DNA of 5,596 nt from the NCBI GenBank assembly GCA_007128085.1, contig SKYC01000154.1, positions 1 to 5,596 on the forward strand, given 5' to 3'. The notes beneath the pieces are model-generated. The model ran no database searches. It saw only the letters and a program-made list of their open reading frames with translations, and was not told the DNA's origin. Positions 1 through 5,581 of the stretch are shown piece by piece. The DNA is from Saprospiraceae bacterium (GTDB lineage: Bacteria > Bacteroidota > Bacteroidia > Chitinophagales > Saprospiraceae). The stretch's first letter is position 1, and each line of letters starts with the position of its first letter. The position numbers and the translations under genes were made by a program.

Positions 1-120
1 ATGGGCAGAGACCTCATGATCGATGCCCCTTCCGCCCTCGATCCCTCACAACTGGACGAATTGGGCCTGGAATTAAAGCGGCCTGATGACAGTAAATCCG
101 GAAAAAAAGACGAACAGTAA
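1..120 (+). CDS. aspS: Aspartate--tRNA ligase, C-terminal fragment (5' end outside window)
   Basis: This is the last 39 codons of a gene running in from the left; the ATG at position 1 is most likely an internal methionine. AspRS charges tRNA-Asp with aspartate in the cytoplasm. The reading GRDLMIDAPSALD followed by QLDELGLEL matches the end of bacterial AspRS, where the motif-3 region is followed by a segment of the form 'LMTxAPS...L.EL.I' (E. coli ends similarly) and where Bacteroidota versions read close to 'GRDVMIDAP'. A short charged tail (KSGKKDEQ) follows and the gene stops with TAA at 118-120. The comparison is from memory of the family, over a short stretch. It converges on the HtrA-like operon, with only 18 bp between the two stop codons and no obvious terminator hairpin in that gap. 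Confidence 0.82.
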   Translation: MGRDLMIDAPSALDPSQLDELGLELKRPDDSKSGKKDEQ

Positions 121-138
121 AACCCGGTGAATCGACCA

Positions 139-960
139 TTACTCCTCTCCGGCGCGCTCCTCAGCAGCCCGGATAAGAGGAAGTACAAAATCTACGGAAA
201 GTACCACCGACTGTCCAGTGGCCGACGATCCCATGGATTGGAACATAGCGCCGAAGCCCATTCCTCCACCAGCTGATCCACCACCCTCAGCAGTGGGATC
301 CTGGAGGGTCGTGGCGATGCCAACCACCTCACCTTCGACATTAAAAACCGGCATTCCCAAACCGGCCATCCCAATATTGGTAATATACGCCTGACGGGGC
401 CTGTTCAAGGTCCCGGTAATACGGGCTTCCCTTACATGGGGCGCATAATCAAACCCCTCTCCAAGCCGGGATAAATAGTAAATGGTACTCCCTATTTCCG
501 GGCTCTGACTTTCCGAAAGATCCACATAGCTGAAGGTTTTGCCTTCTGTATTTTCCAACTGAATAAAGGCGAGGTCAAAATCCGAATCCGTTGCCACAAG
601 ATAACCGTCGTATTCTTCACCATCCACTACAACAGTGAGGTCCTGAAGCGACACATTGACGTCGATTCCGGCACCCATACCGCTGAATATCCTCTTGATG
701 TTCTCTCCTGAAAATGAATTGTACGGAACCATAACCAGACCGCTTTCATTGACCAATACCCCGGAAAATTCTACCCGACTTTCCTCGTCTTCTCCCTGGC
801 CCATCATACGCAATTCCATAGACATGACAGCATTGACAGAAACAACCGCCTCTGCTTTTGATTCCAACAATTCTCCGTAGATGTGGTGGTGGGCTGTACA
901 AATTTGTGCAATCATCATACAGGCAAAAAAACAACTCAAGATCATATTCAACTTTTTCAT
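139..960 (-). CDS. Secreted HtrA-like pseudoprotease (trypsin fold, catalytic His and Ser lost, no PDZ)
   Basis: The 273-residue product starts with a Sec signal peptide (MKK, hydrophobic about 5-22, likely cut after CTA near 23), so it should be periplasmic or secreted. No lipobox is visible. The rest follows the S1C (HtrA/Deg) protease core and lines up with the upstream gene's protease domain. SGVLV-NESGLVMVPYN (66-81) matches SGVIV-SPEGYVVTNYH, putting Asn81 at the catalytic His. DSDFDLAFIQLE (125-136) keeps the catalytic Asp (Asp129). GLGMPVFNVEGEVVGI (200-215) matches NSGGPLVNLQGEIVGI, putting Leu201 at the nucleophilic Ser. Two of three triad residues are lost while the fold motifs remain, so it is probably proteolytically inactive. 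A Gly/Met-rich insert (about 224-245) precedes the final strand and helix; no PDZ follows. It lies 15 bp after the protease gene. The ATG at 960 follows AAACCAAATAA with no Shine-Dalgarno. An adaptor or regulatory role is inferred, not shown. Confidence 0.85.
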   Translation of the reverse strand: MKKLNMILSCFFACMMIAQICTAHHHIYGELLESKAEAVVSVNAVMSMELRMMGQGEDEESRVEFSGVLVNESGLVMVPYNSFSGENIKRIFSGMGAGIDVNVSLQDLTVVVDGEEYDGYLVATDSDFDLAFIQLENTEGKTFSYVDLSESQSPEIGSTIYYLSRLGEGFDYAPHVREARITGTLNRPRQAYITNIGMAGLGMPVFNVEGEVVGIATTLQDPTAEGGGSAGGGMGFGAMFQSMGSSATGQSVVLSVDFVLPLIRAAEERAGEE

Positions 961-975
961 TTATTTGGTTTTTAG

Positions 976-3054
976 TTAACGAGATATTTGGTCCCAATCG
1001 GGTTCAATAAATACAAAGTGTGTCCTGTGACCGCGGTAGAGAAAAATTGTAATAATTTCTTGCTTCTCTTCTGTCAAACGGTCCATAATGTCTTCAAATT
1101 CGTCAATACTGCCGGTGGGTTCTCCCTGAACATTAACAATCAGGTCATTGAGTCTCAACCCGGCCACATGCGCCCATCCGCCATTGGTTACTTCGCTTAC
1201 AATTACCCCATTTGCATCGTCCGGCCAGCGCCGTTCAATGCCATCCATAAAAGTGGTCTCCCTGACCGCAAATTCAAATTCTTCCTGCTCCGCACGCTTC
1301 ATCACCACCGGATCGTCCGGCGTACTCTCCAACTCGACCGAAATTCGCAATGACTCTCCATTTCTCACCACAGAAAGGACAATTTCCGATCCAATGGGGT
1401 ATCTCTCGATCACCCTTCTCAACTCTTGTACATCCTGCTGCCGGTAGGCTTCCAGGCGCGTATCGTCGACCGCGGTAATAATGTCTCCTCTCTTAAGTTT
1501 TGATTCGGCGGCCAGTGTTCCCTTTAGTATTTCGGTTATTCTAAAACCCCTGAGGTCATCTTGCTGGAGAGCATTTGCCACTTCGGGTGTAACCACTTGA
1601 GTCGTCAACCCCAACCAGGATCTGGGCAATTCACCCGCTCCCCGCCTCCGTTCACTTTTATCCAAATTGAGTACCGTAATGATCTCCTCATTGTCTCGGT
1701 GCAAGTGAACGGGAACGCTCTTCTGATCCTCTCCCAGACTCCCGAGCAAGTCAAATACATCGCTGATACTTTGCACACTTTGATGATTCATTTTGAAGAT
1801 CACATCGCCACTGTTGATTCGAGGTCGGGCCTCCTCTGCGGGAAATCCAGGTCTCACACCGGTTACATACACTCCTTCGGTGGTGGTAAGTTGCCTGCTT
1901 AAAGCCATGGGCCCGGTAATGTCCTGCACCGTCATGCCCAGTGTTCTAACTTCTCTTTGCTCCCCGATAAATGGTTCCATTTTTGTGGGCAAAGCGCGTA
2001 CGATATGACGTTCTCCCTTCCTTTCAAAAGCAATTTCCAGCTCTTCCTCAATTTTTACAGAGGCGATGGTATTGAGCACCAGAGGAACCTCCTCAAAAAA
2101 TTTCGCCCGAATTTCATAGCCGTTGAGTGACAAAATACGATCGCCGGCCTTCAATCCCGCTTTTTCAGCGGGTGACCCGGGCATCACCCACGATATCAAT
2201 GCACCGGTCTCATGTCCGGCTTTTTCTACCGGCAAAATCCGGAGACCGAGCCAGGCTCTCGGAACCTCTCCGTATGCGAGAGCCGCTTCATAAACTTCCG
2301 CCATCTGTACTGAAGGCACTGCAAAACCGAGGCCCCGTCCACCGCGGGTGTTGATGCCCACAATTTCTCCTTGAAGGTTGACCAGTGGCCCACCTGAGTT
2401 TCCCGGTAAAATGAGGGCATCGTGTTGTATCCACTGAGTAAAAATACCCGTTTTATCCCCATCCCCAAATTCCATCTCCTGTATTTCAGTTCCTGTAAAA
2501 TCGGTAAATACTCTGCTCGTATTCGAAATTATCCCCAAAGTCATTGAGGACGATAACGCCAGCGGATTGCCCATTGCGAGTACAAAATCACCCACCATCA
2601 AGCGATCGGAATCCCCGATTTTGGCATAGGGCAACTCACCATCGTATTCGTCGAGATCGAGTTTTAATATACTCAAATCGGTAAGTGGATCATTGACCAG
2701 AACTTCCGCCTTGAATCTCTTCCCATCCGAGGTAGTACAAATTATACGGGTGGTATTGCCCACCACGTGGTAATTGGTCACTACATAACCCTCTGGACTG
2801 ACAATCACTCCACTGCCCGCTCCCGGCCCCCGTCGGGCTCTGCCGCCGTCAAAGCGCTGTGAAACCACTGAAATATTGACCAAGGCAGGATAGACGCTCA
2901 TTCTGGCATGTTCCATTTGGCCAATCAGTTCGGGATGTGTAATTCCCGCCCGATCCATACCGGATTTCTGTTCTTGAGAAAAGATTGCATCGGGAAGTAA
3001 AAGTGAAAAAATGCCACTGAGAACAAATACCAGAAAAATGGATGGTAACCTCAT
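976..3054 (-). CDS. Periplasmic HtrA/Deg-family serine protease with four PDZ domains
   Basis: The 692-residue product begins with a signal peptide (hydrophobic 6-20, likely cut near AIFS/QEQ, about 26) and is expected in the periplasm. The S1C trypsin-like domain spans about 45-260 and has an intact triad: His96 in VTNYHVV, Asp126 in LTDLSIL and Ser220 in GNSGGPLVN. PDZ domains follow at about 265-358 (begins WLGL, 268-271), 368-465 (TLGM, 371-374), 477-575 (WLGL again, 480-483) and 585-687 (ends in an RGHRT...IEPDW segment). E. coli DegP has two PDZ domains in about 474 residues, so this is an enlarged form; the repeated WLGL suggests a duplicated PDZ pair. HtrA proteins degrade or hold misfolded envelope proteins, with PDZ domains binding C termini and gating activity. 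It is the first gene of an operon with the pseudoprotease and is divergent from an Omp85 gene. The ATG at 3054 follows AAGTTAATAA, with no Shine-Dalgarno. The DegP-like role is inferred from the family. Confidence 0.93.
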   Translation of the reverse strand: MRLPSIFLVFVLSGIFSLLLPDAIFSQEQKSGMDRAGITHPELIGQMEHARMSVYPALVNISVVSQRFDGGRARRGPGAGSGVIVSPEGYVVTNYHVVGNTTRIICTTSDGKRFKAEVLVNDPLTDLSILKLDLDEYDGELPYAKIGDSDRLMVGDFVLAMGNPLALSSSMTLGIISNTSRVFTDFTGTEIQEMEFGDGDKTGIFTQWIQHDALILPGNSGGPLVNLQGEIVGINTRGGRGLGFAVPSVQMAEVYEAALAYGEVPRAWLGLRILPVEKAGHETGALISWVMPGSPAEKAGLKAGDRILSLNGYEIRAKFFEEVPLVLNTIASVKIEEELEIAFERKGERHIVRALPTKMEPFIGEQREVRTLGMTVQDITGPMALSRQLTTTEGVYVTGVRPGFPAEEARPRINSGDVIFKMNHQSVQSISDVFDLLGSLGEDQKSVPVHLHRDNEEIITVLNLDKSERRRGAGELPRSWLGLTTQVVTPEVANALQQDDLRGFRITEILKGTLAAESKLKRGDIITAVDDTRLEAYRQQDVQELRRVIERYPIGSEIVLSVVRNGESLRISVELESTPDDPVVMKRAEQEEFEFAVRETTFMDGIERRWPDDANGVIVSEVTNGGWAHVAGLRLNDLIVNVQGEPTGSIDEFEDIMDRLTEEKQEIITIFLYRGHRTHFVFIEPDWDQISR

Positions 3055-3099
3055 TTATTAACTTTTTTTATTGAACCTATGGTTGTCGACAAAAAACCC

Positions 3100-3128
3100 C
3101 AAATTGAAACACTATTGTATGTTTGCAA
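3100..3128 (-). promoter_or_regulatory. Alternative weaker promoter for the HtrA operon
   Basis: On the minus strand, TTG (3128 to 3126), 18 bases, then TCAATTTG (3107 to 3100) matches the Bacteroidota promoter with one mismatch in the -7 box (consensus TAnnTTTG). It would give a short leader of roughly 40 bases before the ATG at 3054, which is more typical than the leader from the upstream candidate. It directly abuts the plus-strand TATGTTTG box at 3118-3125. A perfect 10-bp palindrome, TTGTCGACAA (3083-3092), lies within the resulting leader. Confidence 0.28.
3118..3125 (+). promoter_or_regulatory. Candidate -7 box (TATGTTTG) for the Omp85 gene
   Basis: TATGTTTG fits TAnnTTTG exactly and points toward the Omp85 gene, but no TTG is found at the right distance upstream (the expected region is a run of A and C). 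If used, transcription would begin near 3130, just before the competing hairpins at 3136-3167, and the leader to 3311 would be about 180 bases. Without a -33 element this could be a chance match. Confidence 0.27.
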
Positions 3129-3135
3129 CAGGTCG

Positions 3136-3167
3136 AAGCCCTCCGGCTTAAAACGGCCGGATTTTTT
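3136..3167 (+). terminator. Terminator-like hairpin with a competing upstream hairpin (possible attenuator)
   Basis: TCCGGC (3142-3147) and GCCGGA (3156-3161) form a 6-bp stem with an 8-base loop, followed at once by six T (3162-3167), the layout of a weak intrinsic terminator on the plus strand. A second stem, AAGCC (3136-3140) with GGCTT (3145-3149) and a 4-base loop, uses part of the same left arm, so the two cannot form together. That is the geometry of an attenuator in the Omp85 leader. No complete gene on this strand ends just upstream, so an ordinary end-of-gene terminator is not needed here. The stems are short and the function is speculative. Confidence 0.33.
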
Positions 3168-3187
3168 GGCAAGCGAGATGCCAAAAA
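3163..3187. repeat. Perfect 9-bp inverted repeat in the divergent intergenic region (candidate operator)
   Basis: TTTTTGGCA (3163-3171) is repeated inverted as TGCCAAAAA (3179-3187) around a 7-base spacer AGCGAGA. Because the T-run is on the 5' side and the A-run on the 3' side, it does not have the layout of an intrinsic terminator on either strand. It lies between the HtrA operon and the Omp85 gene and overlaps a minus-strand TAnnTTTG box (3182-3189), which fits an operator controlling the HtrA operon. The arms also create GG-N10-GC spacing on both strands, resembling a sigma-54 promoter. The repeat is directly visible; its function is inferred. Confidence 0.5.
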
Positions 3188-3215
3188 TAGTAAAAAATCG
3201 CCAATAGCAGCACAA
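3182..3215 (-). promoter_or_regulatory. Candidate Bacteroidota-type promoter for the HtrA operon
   Basis: On the minus strand, TATTTTTG (3189 to 3182) exactly fits the -7 consensus TAnnTTTG of Bacteroidota housekeeping sigma factors. A TTG (3215 to 3213) lies 23 bases upstream, at the long end of the 17-23 range reported for Flavobacterium promoters. Transcription would begin near 3176 and leave a 5' leader of about 120 bases before the ATG at 3054. The box overlaps the right arm of the inverted repeat at 3163-3187, so a protein bound there would block it. A weaker alternative lies at 3100-3128. Confidence 0.4.
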
Positions 3216-3310
3216 TCCTATCTCCCTTTTTATATCCATACGTGCAATTCAATAAAATTTAGGGAATTTCCAGGAAGTAAAACACCTAAATATTCCTTCA
3301 ATAAAACCCA

Positions 3311-5215
3311 ATGAATTTGACTCAACCCCATTTCTCCTTTCAAAGGAATGTACTTTTGTTTCTCACAGTCCGTTTTTTTAAGATGGGTCGATCAGTTTTT
3401 TTCCCTGTATTGTCCATAGAAAAGGTTCCGGATGGATTTCTTTTTCTCCTGAGAGTAACCGCTTGGGTCGTGCTCCTTGCAGTCCTGTGGCCAAACTTCA
3501 CCTCGGCTCAACATATAATTCTACAACCGGAAATAGAGGGTGATTCAAGGGTGCTGGAGAATTTTCCGGCCGAAGCGAACGACCCTCAGGAAGCCATGAC
3601 CGCCATCCGCGATTGGCTGGCAGAAAAAAGGGCGGAAGGTCACCTGACCGCCTCATTGGATCAATTGATAAAAATAGATTCAGTCTGGAAACCTTCTTTT
3701 TACCTGGGTGCCCGATATCATTGGGCTCAAATTAAAATGGATGACAACTCGCAAAGATGGCTAAGTGCAGCCGGGTTGAGATCCGAATTTTTTGAGGGCA
3801 ATCCCATTTCCAGAGAGGATTTGATAACCCTTTTCCAAAGCCTTATTGAAACAGCCGGACAAAACGGCCATCCCTTTGCCCGCGTTCAACTGGACAGCTT
3901 TGAAGTCAAGGACTCTCTAGTTGCCGGCAGACTTCATATGGATGCCGGTCCCCTCATTTTTTTTGACGGAGTGGAAATTTCCGGGGAGGTAGATGTCGCA
4001 CCGTATTACCTCGCTTCTTATCTCGACCTCAAACCGGGAAGAGAGTACGACACGCGAAAGATAGCCGCTCTCAGGAATCGTCTGGATGAGCTACCCTTTC
4101 TCAATGCTACAGCTGACCCCATTGTTCGATTTCGGGAAAACAGAGCGGTTGTTTTGCTTGAATTAGAAGCTGTAAATGCGAGCAGAATCGACTTGGTGCT
4201 CGGGTTTTTGCCCGCAGACGAACTGGACCGCAGACTGGTGATTACCGGCAACATTACCGGGGAATTTTACAATCAGCTCGGTCTGGGCGAGCGCATATTT
4301 CTGGATTTTCAACGCCTTCGACCGCAAACGCAGGATCTCGAAGCCGCATTTACCTATCCCTATTTTCTCGATTTGCCTTTTGGCCTCGACATGCGCTTTG
4401 AGCTTTCGAGAAGAGACTCACTTTTTCTGGATGTAGGATTTTACGGAGGAGTCGATTATATGTTAAGCGGAAGCAGCAATCTCCGATTTTTTTTGGACAA
4501 TAAAAGATCTTCGCTCCTCAGTATAGACCGCCAGGCTATACTGGCAGCCGGGGCACTCCCCGACAGACTGGATTATTCCCGCACCGGAGTGGGCTTGGCA
4601 TTTGGCATTTCCCGCTTCGATTTTCGACCCAACCCCACTACCGGCTGGTCATTGAATACCGACATCTCTATCGGTCAGAGAAAAATCAGAAAAAACGATC
4701 AGATATTGAACTTAAGCGATGAAAACACGGACTTCGATGCCCTGTACGACAGTCTGTCACTTCAATCTACAGTTCTGAACTTCGGTCTTAGTTTGAATCG
4801 TTTTTTCAGAATAGGATCCATAATGACCCTTAAAACCGCCTTGAACAGTGGTTTTTATTACAGCGGGGAGGATATCCTGTTCAACGAACTGTACCGCATC
4901 GGCGGCAATAAATTGATGCGGGGTTTTGATGAAGAAAGTGTCTTCGCTTCCGCCTTTGCCATATCCACATTGGAATACCGATTGCTCACAGGAAGGCGGT
5001 CACACATTTTTGCTTTTTTTGACATGGGATATATTGAGAACAACAGCCAAAATGCACAGGTCCGATCGGACTGGTTGACGGGTTTTGGGGGAGGCATGAC
5101 CTTCGATACAGCAGCCGGAATTTTCAGTATTTCAGTGGCTCTGGGAAGCCGTCGCGATGTACCGGTAAACTTTCGGCGGGCGAAAATTCACTTCGGCTAT
5201 CTCAGTCTTTTTTAA
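3311..5215 (+). CDS. Omp85-superfamily outer-membrane protein, TamA/BamA-like (POTRA domains plus surface-antigen beta-barrel)
   Basis: The 634-residue product, from the first ATG, is an outer-membrane barrel protein of the family that inserts or exports proteins at the outer membrane. A signal sequence with hydrophobic core at 42-60 ends in FTSAQ (63-67). Three POTRA-like units can be read: about 92-142, 152-215 (with NGHPFARVQLDS, 185-196) and 215-287 (FFDGVEISG... then KPGREYDTRKI...LDELPFL). The barrel runs from about 291 to 634 with alternating hydrophobic strands, an MRGFDEE motif (536-542, equivalent to the conserved VRGF/VRGY of BamA/TamA) and a terminal aromatic residue (FGYLSLF). 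Length and POTRA number are closer to TamA (three POTRAs, about 577 residues) than BamA (five POTRAs, about 800), but this may be a separate Bacteroidota subfamily. The start is uncertain: Met1 leaves an unusually long 67-residue pre-sequence. The ATG at 3383 (MGRSVFF) or a TTG at 3410 would give more normal signal peptides. It is divergent from the HtrA operon. Confidence 0.88.
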   Translation: MNLTQPHFSFQRNVLLFLTVRFFKMGRSVFFPVLSIEKVPDGFLFLLRVTAWVVLLAVLWPNFTSAQHIILQPEIEGDSRVLENFPAEANDPQEAMTAIRDWLAEKRAEGHLTASLDQLIKIDSVWKPSFYLGARYHWAQIKMDDNSQRWLSAAGLRSEFFEGNPISREDLITLFQSLIETAGQNGHPFARVQLDSFEVKDSLVAGRLHMDAGPLIFFDGVEISGEVDVAPYYLASYLDLKPGREYDTRKIAALRNRLDELPFLNATADPIVRFRENRAVVLLELEAVNASRIDLVLGFLPADELDRRLVITGNITGEFYNQLGLGERIFLDFQRLRPQTQDLEAAFTYPYFLDLPFGLDMRFELSRRDSLFLDVGFYGGVDYMLSGSSNLRFFLDNKRSSLLSIDRQAILAAGALPDRLDYSRTGVGLAFGISRFDFRPNPTTGWSLNTDISIGQRKIRKNDQILNLSDENTDFDALYDSLSLQSTVLNFGLSLNRFFRIGSIMTLKTALNSGFYYSGEDILFNELYRIGGNKLMRGFDEESVFASAFAISTLEYRLLTGRRSHIFAFFDMGYIENNSQNAQVRSDWLTGFGGGMTFDTAAGIFSISVALGSRRDVPVNFRRAKIHFGYLSLF

Positions 5216-5216
5216 T

Positions 5217-5240
5217 TGAAAATCGATCCCACCGATTTCA
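5217..5240 (+). terminator. Hairpin just after the Omp85 stop (weak terminator candidate)
   Basis: TGAAAATCG (5217-5225) pairs with CGATTTCA (5233-5240), giving 8 pairs with one bulged A and a 7-base loop. It begins two bases after the TAA at 5213-5215. It is AT-rich and followed by a mixed pyrimidine tract rather than a clean T-run, so it would be a poor intrinsic terminator but could stabilise the 3' end of the transcript. Confidence 0.27.
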
Positions 5241-5313
5241 GTATCTTCCCTTTCGTTCAGAAATGAATCAATAAAAAATTGAAAAGCTCCGACTAAATAG
5301 CCCGGATTAAAAC

Positions 5314-5345
5314 TTTGTGTCAAAACAAAGCCATATTTAGATTTG
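5314..5345 (+). promoter_or_regulatory. Bacteroidota-type promoter pointing out of the window
   Basis: TTTG (5314-5317), 20 bases, then TAGATTTG (5338-5345) is an exact match to the -33 (TTTG/TTG) and -7 (TAnnTTTG) elements of Bacteroidota housekeeping promoters, at a good spacing. It is the best promoter in the window. Transcription would start near 5350 and read at least 240 bases with no convincing ORF, so it makes either a long leader for a gene to the right or a small RNA. The -33 element sits in a small inverted repeat, CTTTGT (5313-5318) with ACAAAG (5325-5330), which might be a repressor site. Confidence 0.55.
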
Positions 5346-5506
5346 CAATGAGCAATTATAGGTCATCTAACTAAGACATCCGTAACTTTGAAGCTGAAAA
5401 ACTCGGGAGGTAAGAGAAACAGCGAAGTGCTTAAACAATTACAATTGTCCGTTTGCAGCCATAGAGGTACAGTAAAATTTTAAACAGATGAAACGAGCAT
5501 GAACTT

Positions 5507-5543
5507 TTTTAATCAAAAATTTCACAAAGGTGAATGATTAAAA
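5507..5543. repeat. Nested inverted repeat / hairpin
   Basis: Outer arms TTTTAATCA (5507-5515) and TGATTAAAA (5535-5543) are perfect 9-base complements. Inside them TTCAC (5521-5525) pairs with GTGAA (5530-5534) around the loop AAAG, with AAAAT (5516-5520) bulged on one side. The T-run lies on the 5' side, so it is not a terminator in form. It could be an RNA structure in the leader transcribed from about 5350, or an operator. The pairing is certain; the role is unknown. Confidence 0.4.
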
Positions 5544-5581
5544 TAAGTTGCATGCGAGTTCCTGAATGTATTCAAATTTTT

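Noticed and set aside
656..880. Plus-strand ORF antisense to the pseudoprotease gene.
   Set aside because: A shadow of the real gene, which has signal peptide and conserved S1C motifs on the other strand.
139..960. The second HtrA-like gene as a pseudogene or truncated copy of the first.
   Set aside because: It has its own signal peptide, an uninterrupted frame, a complete protease-core layout with final helix, and well-kept structural motifs; only the catalytic positions differ.
3083..3092. Perfect palindrome TTGTCGACAA between the HtrA promoter candidates and the start codon, considered as an operator.
   Set aside because: Ten-base palindromes arise by chance and its flanks do not extend the symmetry; too little to call a separate regulatory site.
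3051..3239. A 62-codon minus-strand ORF ending over the start of the HtrA gene.
   Set aside because: It occupies the divergent promoter region, overlaps the inverted repeat and promoter boxes, and has no recognisable features; most likely chance.
3123..3314. A 63-codon plus-strand ORF (TTG start) whose stop overlaps the Omp85 ATG as ATGA, suggesting translational coupling.
   Set aside because: It runs straight through the hairpins and inverted repeat, has a TTG start, shows no recognisable domain and has a composition typical of translated intergenic DNA.
5132..5323. A 63-codon minus-strand ORF (begins MTQSFNPGYLVGAF) reaching into the 3' end of the Omp85 gene; considered as a transposase remnant.
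   Set aside because: Its second half is antisense to the conserved barrel end, no IS ends or repeats flank it, and I recognise no transposase motif.
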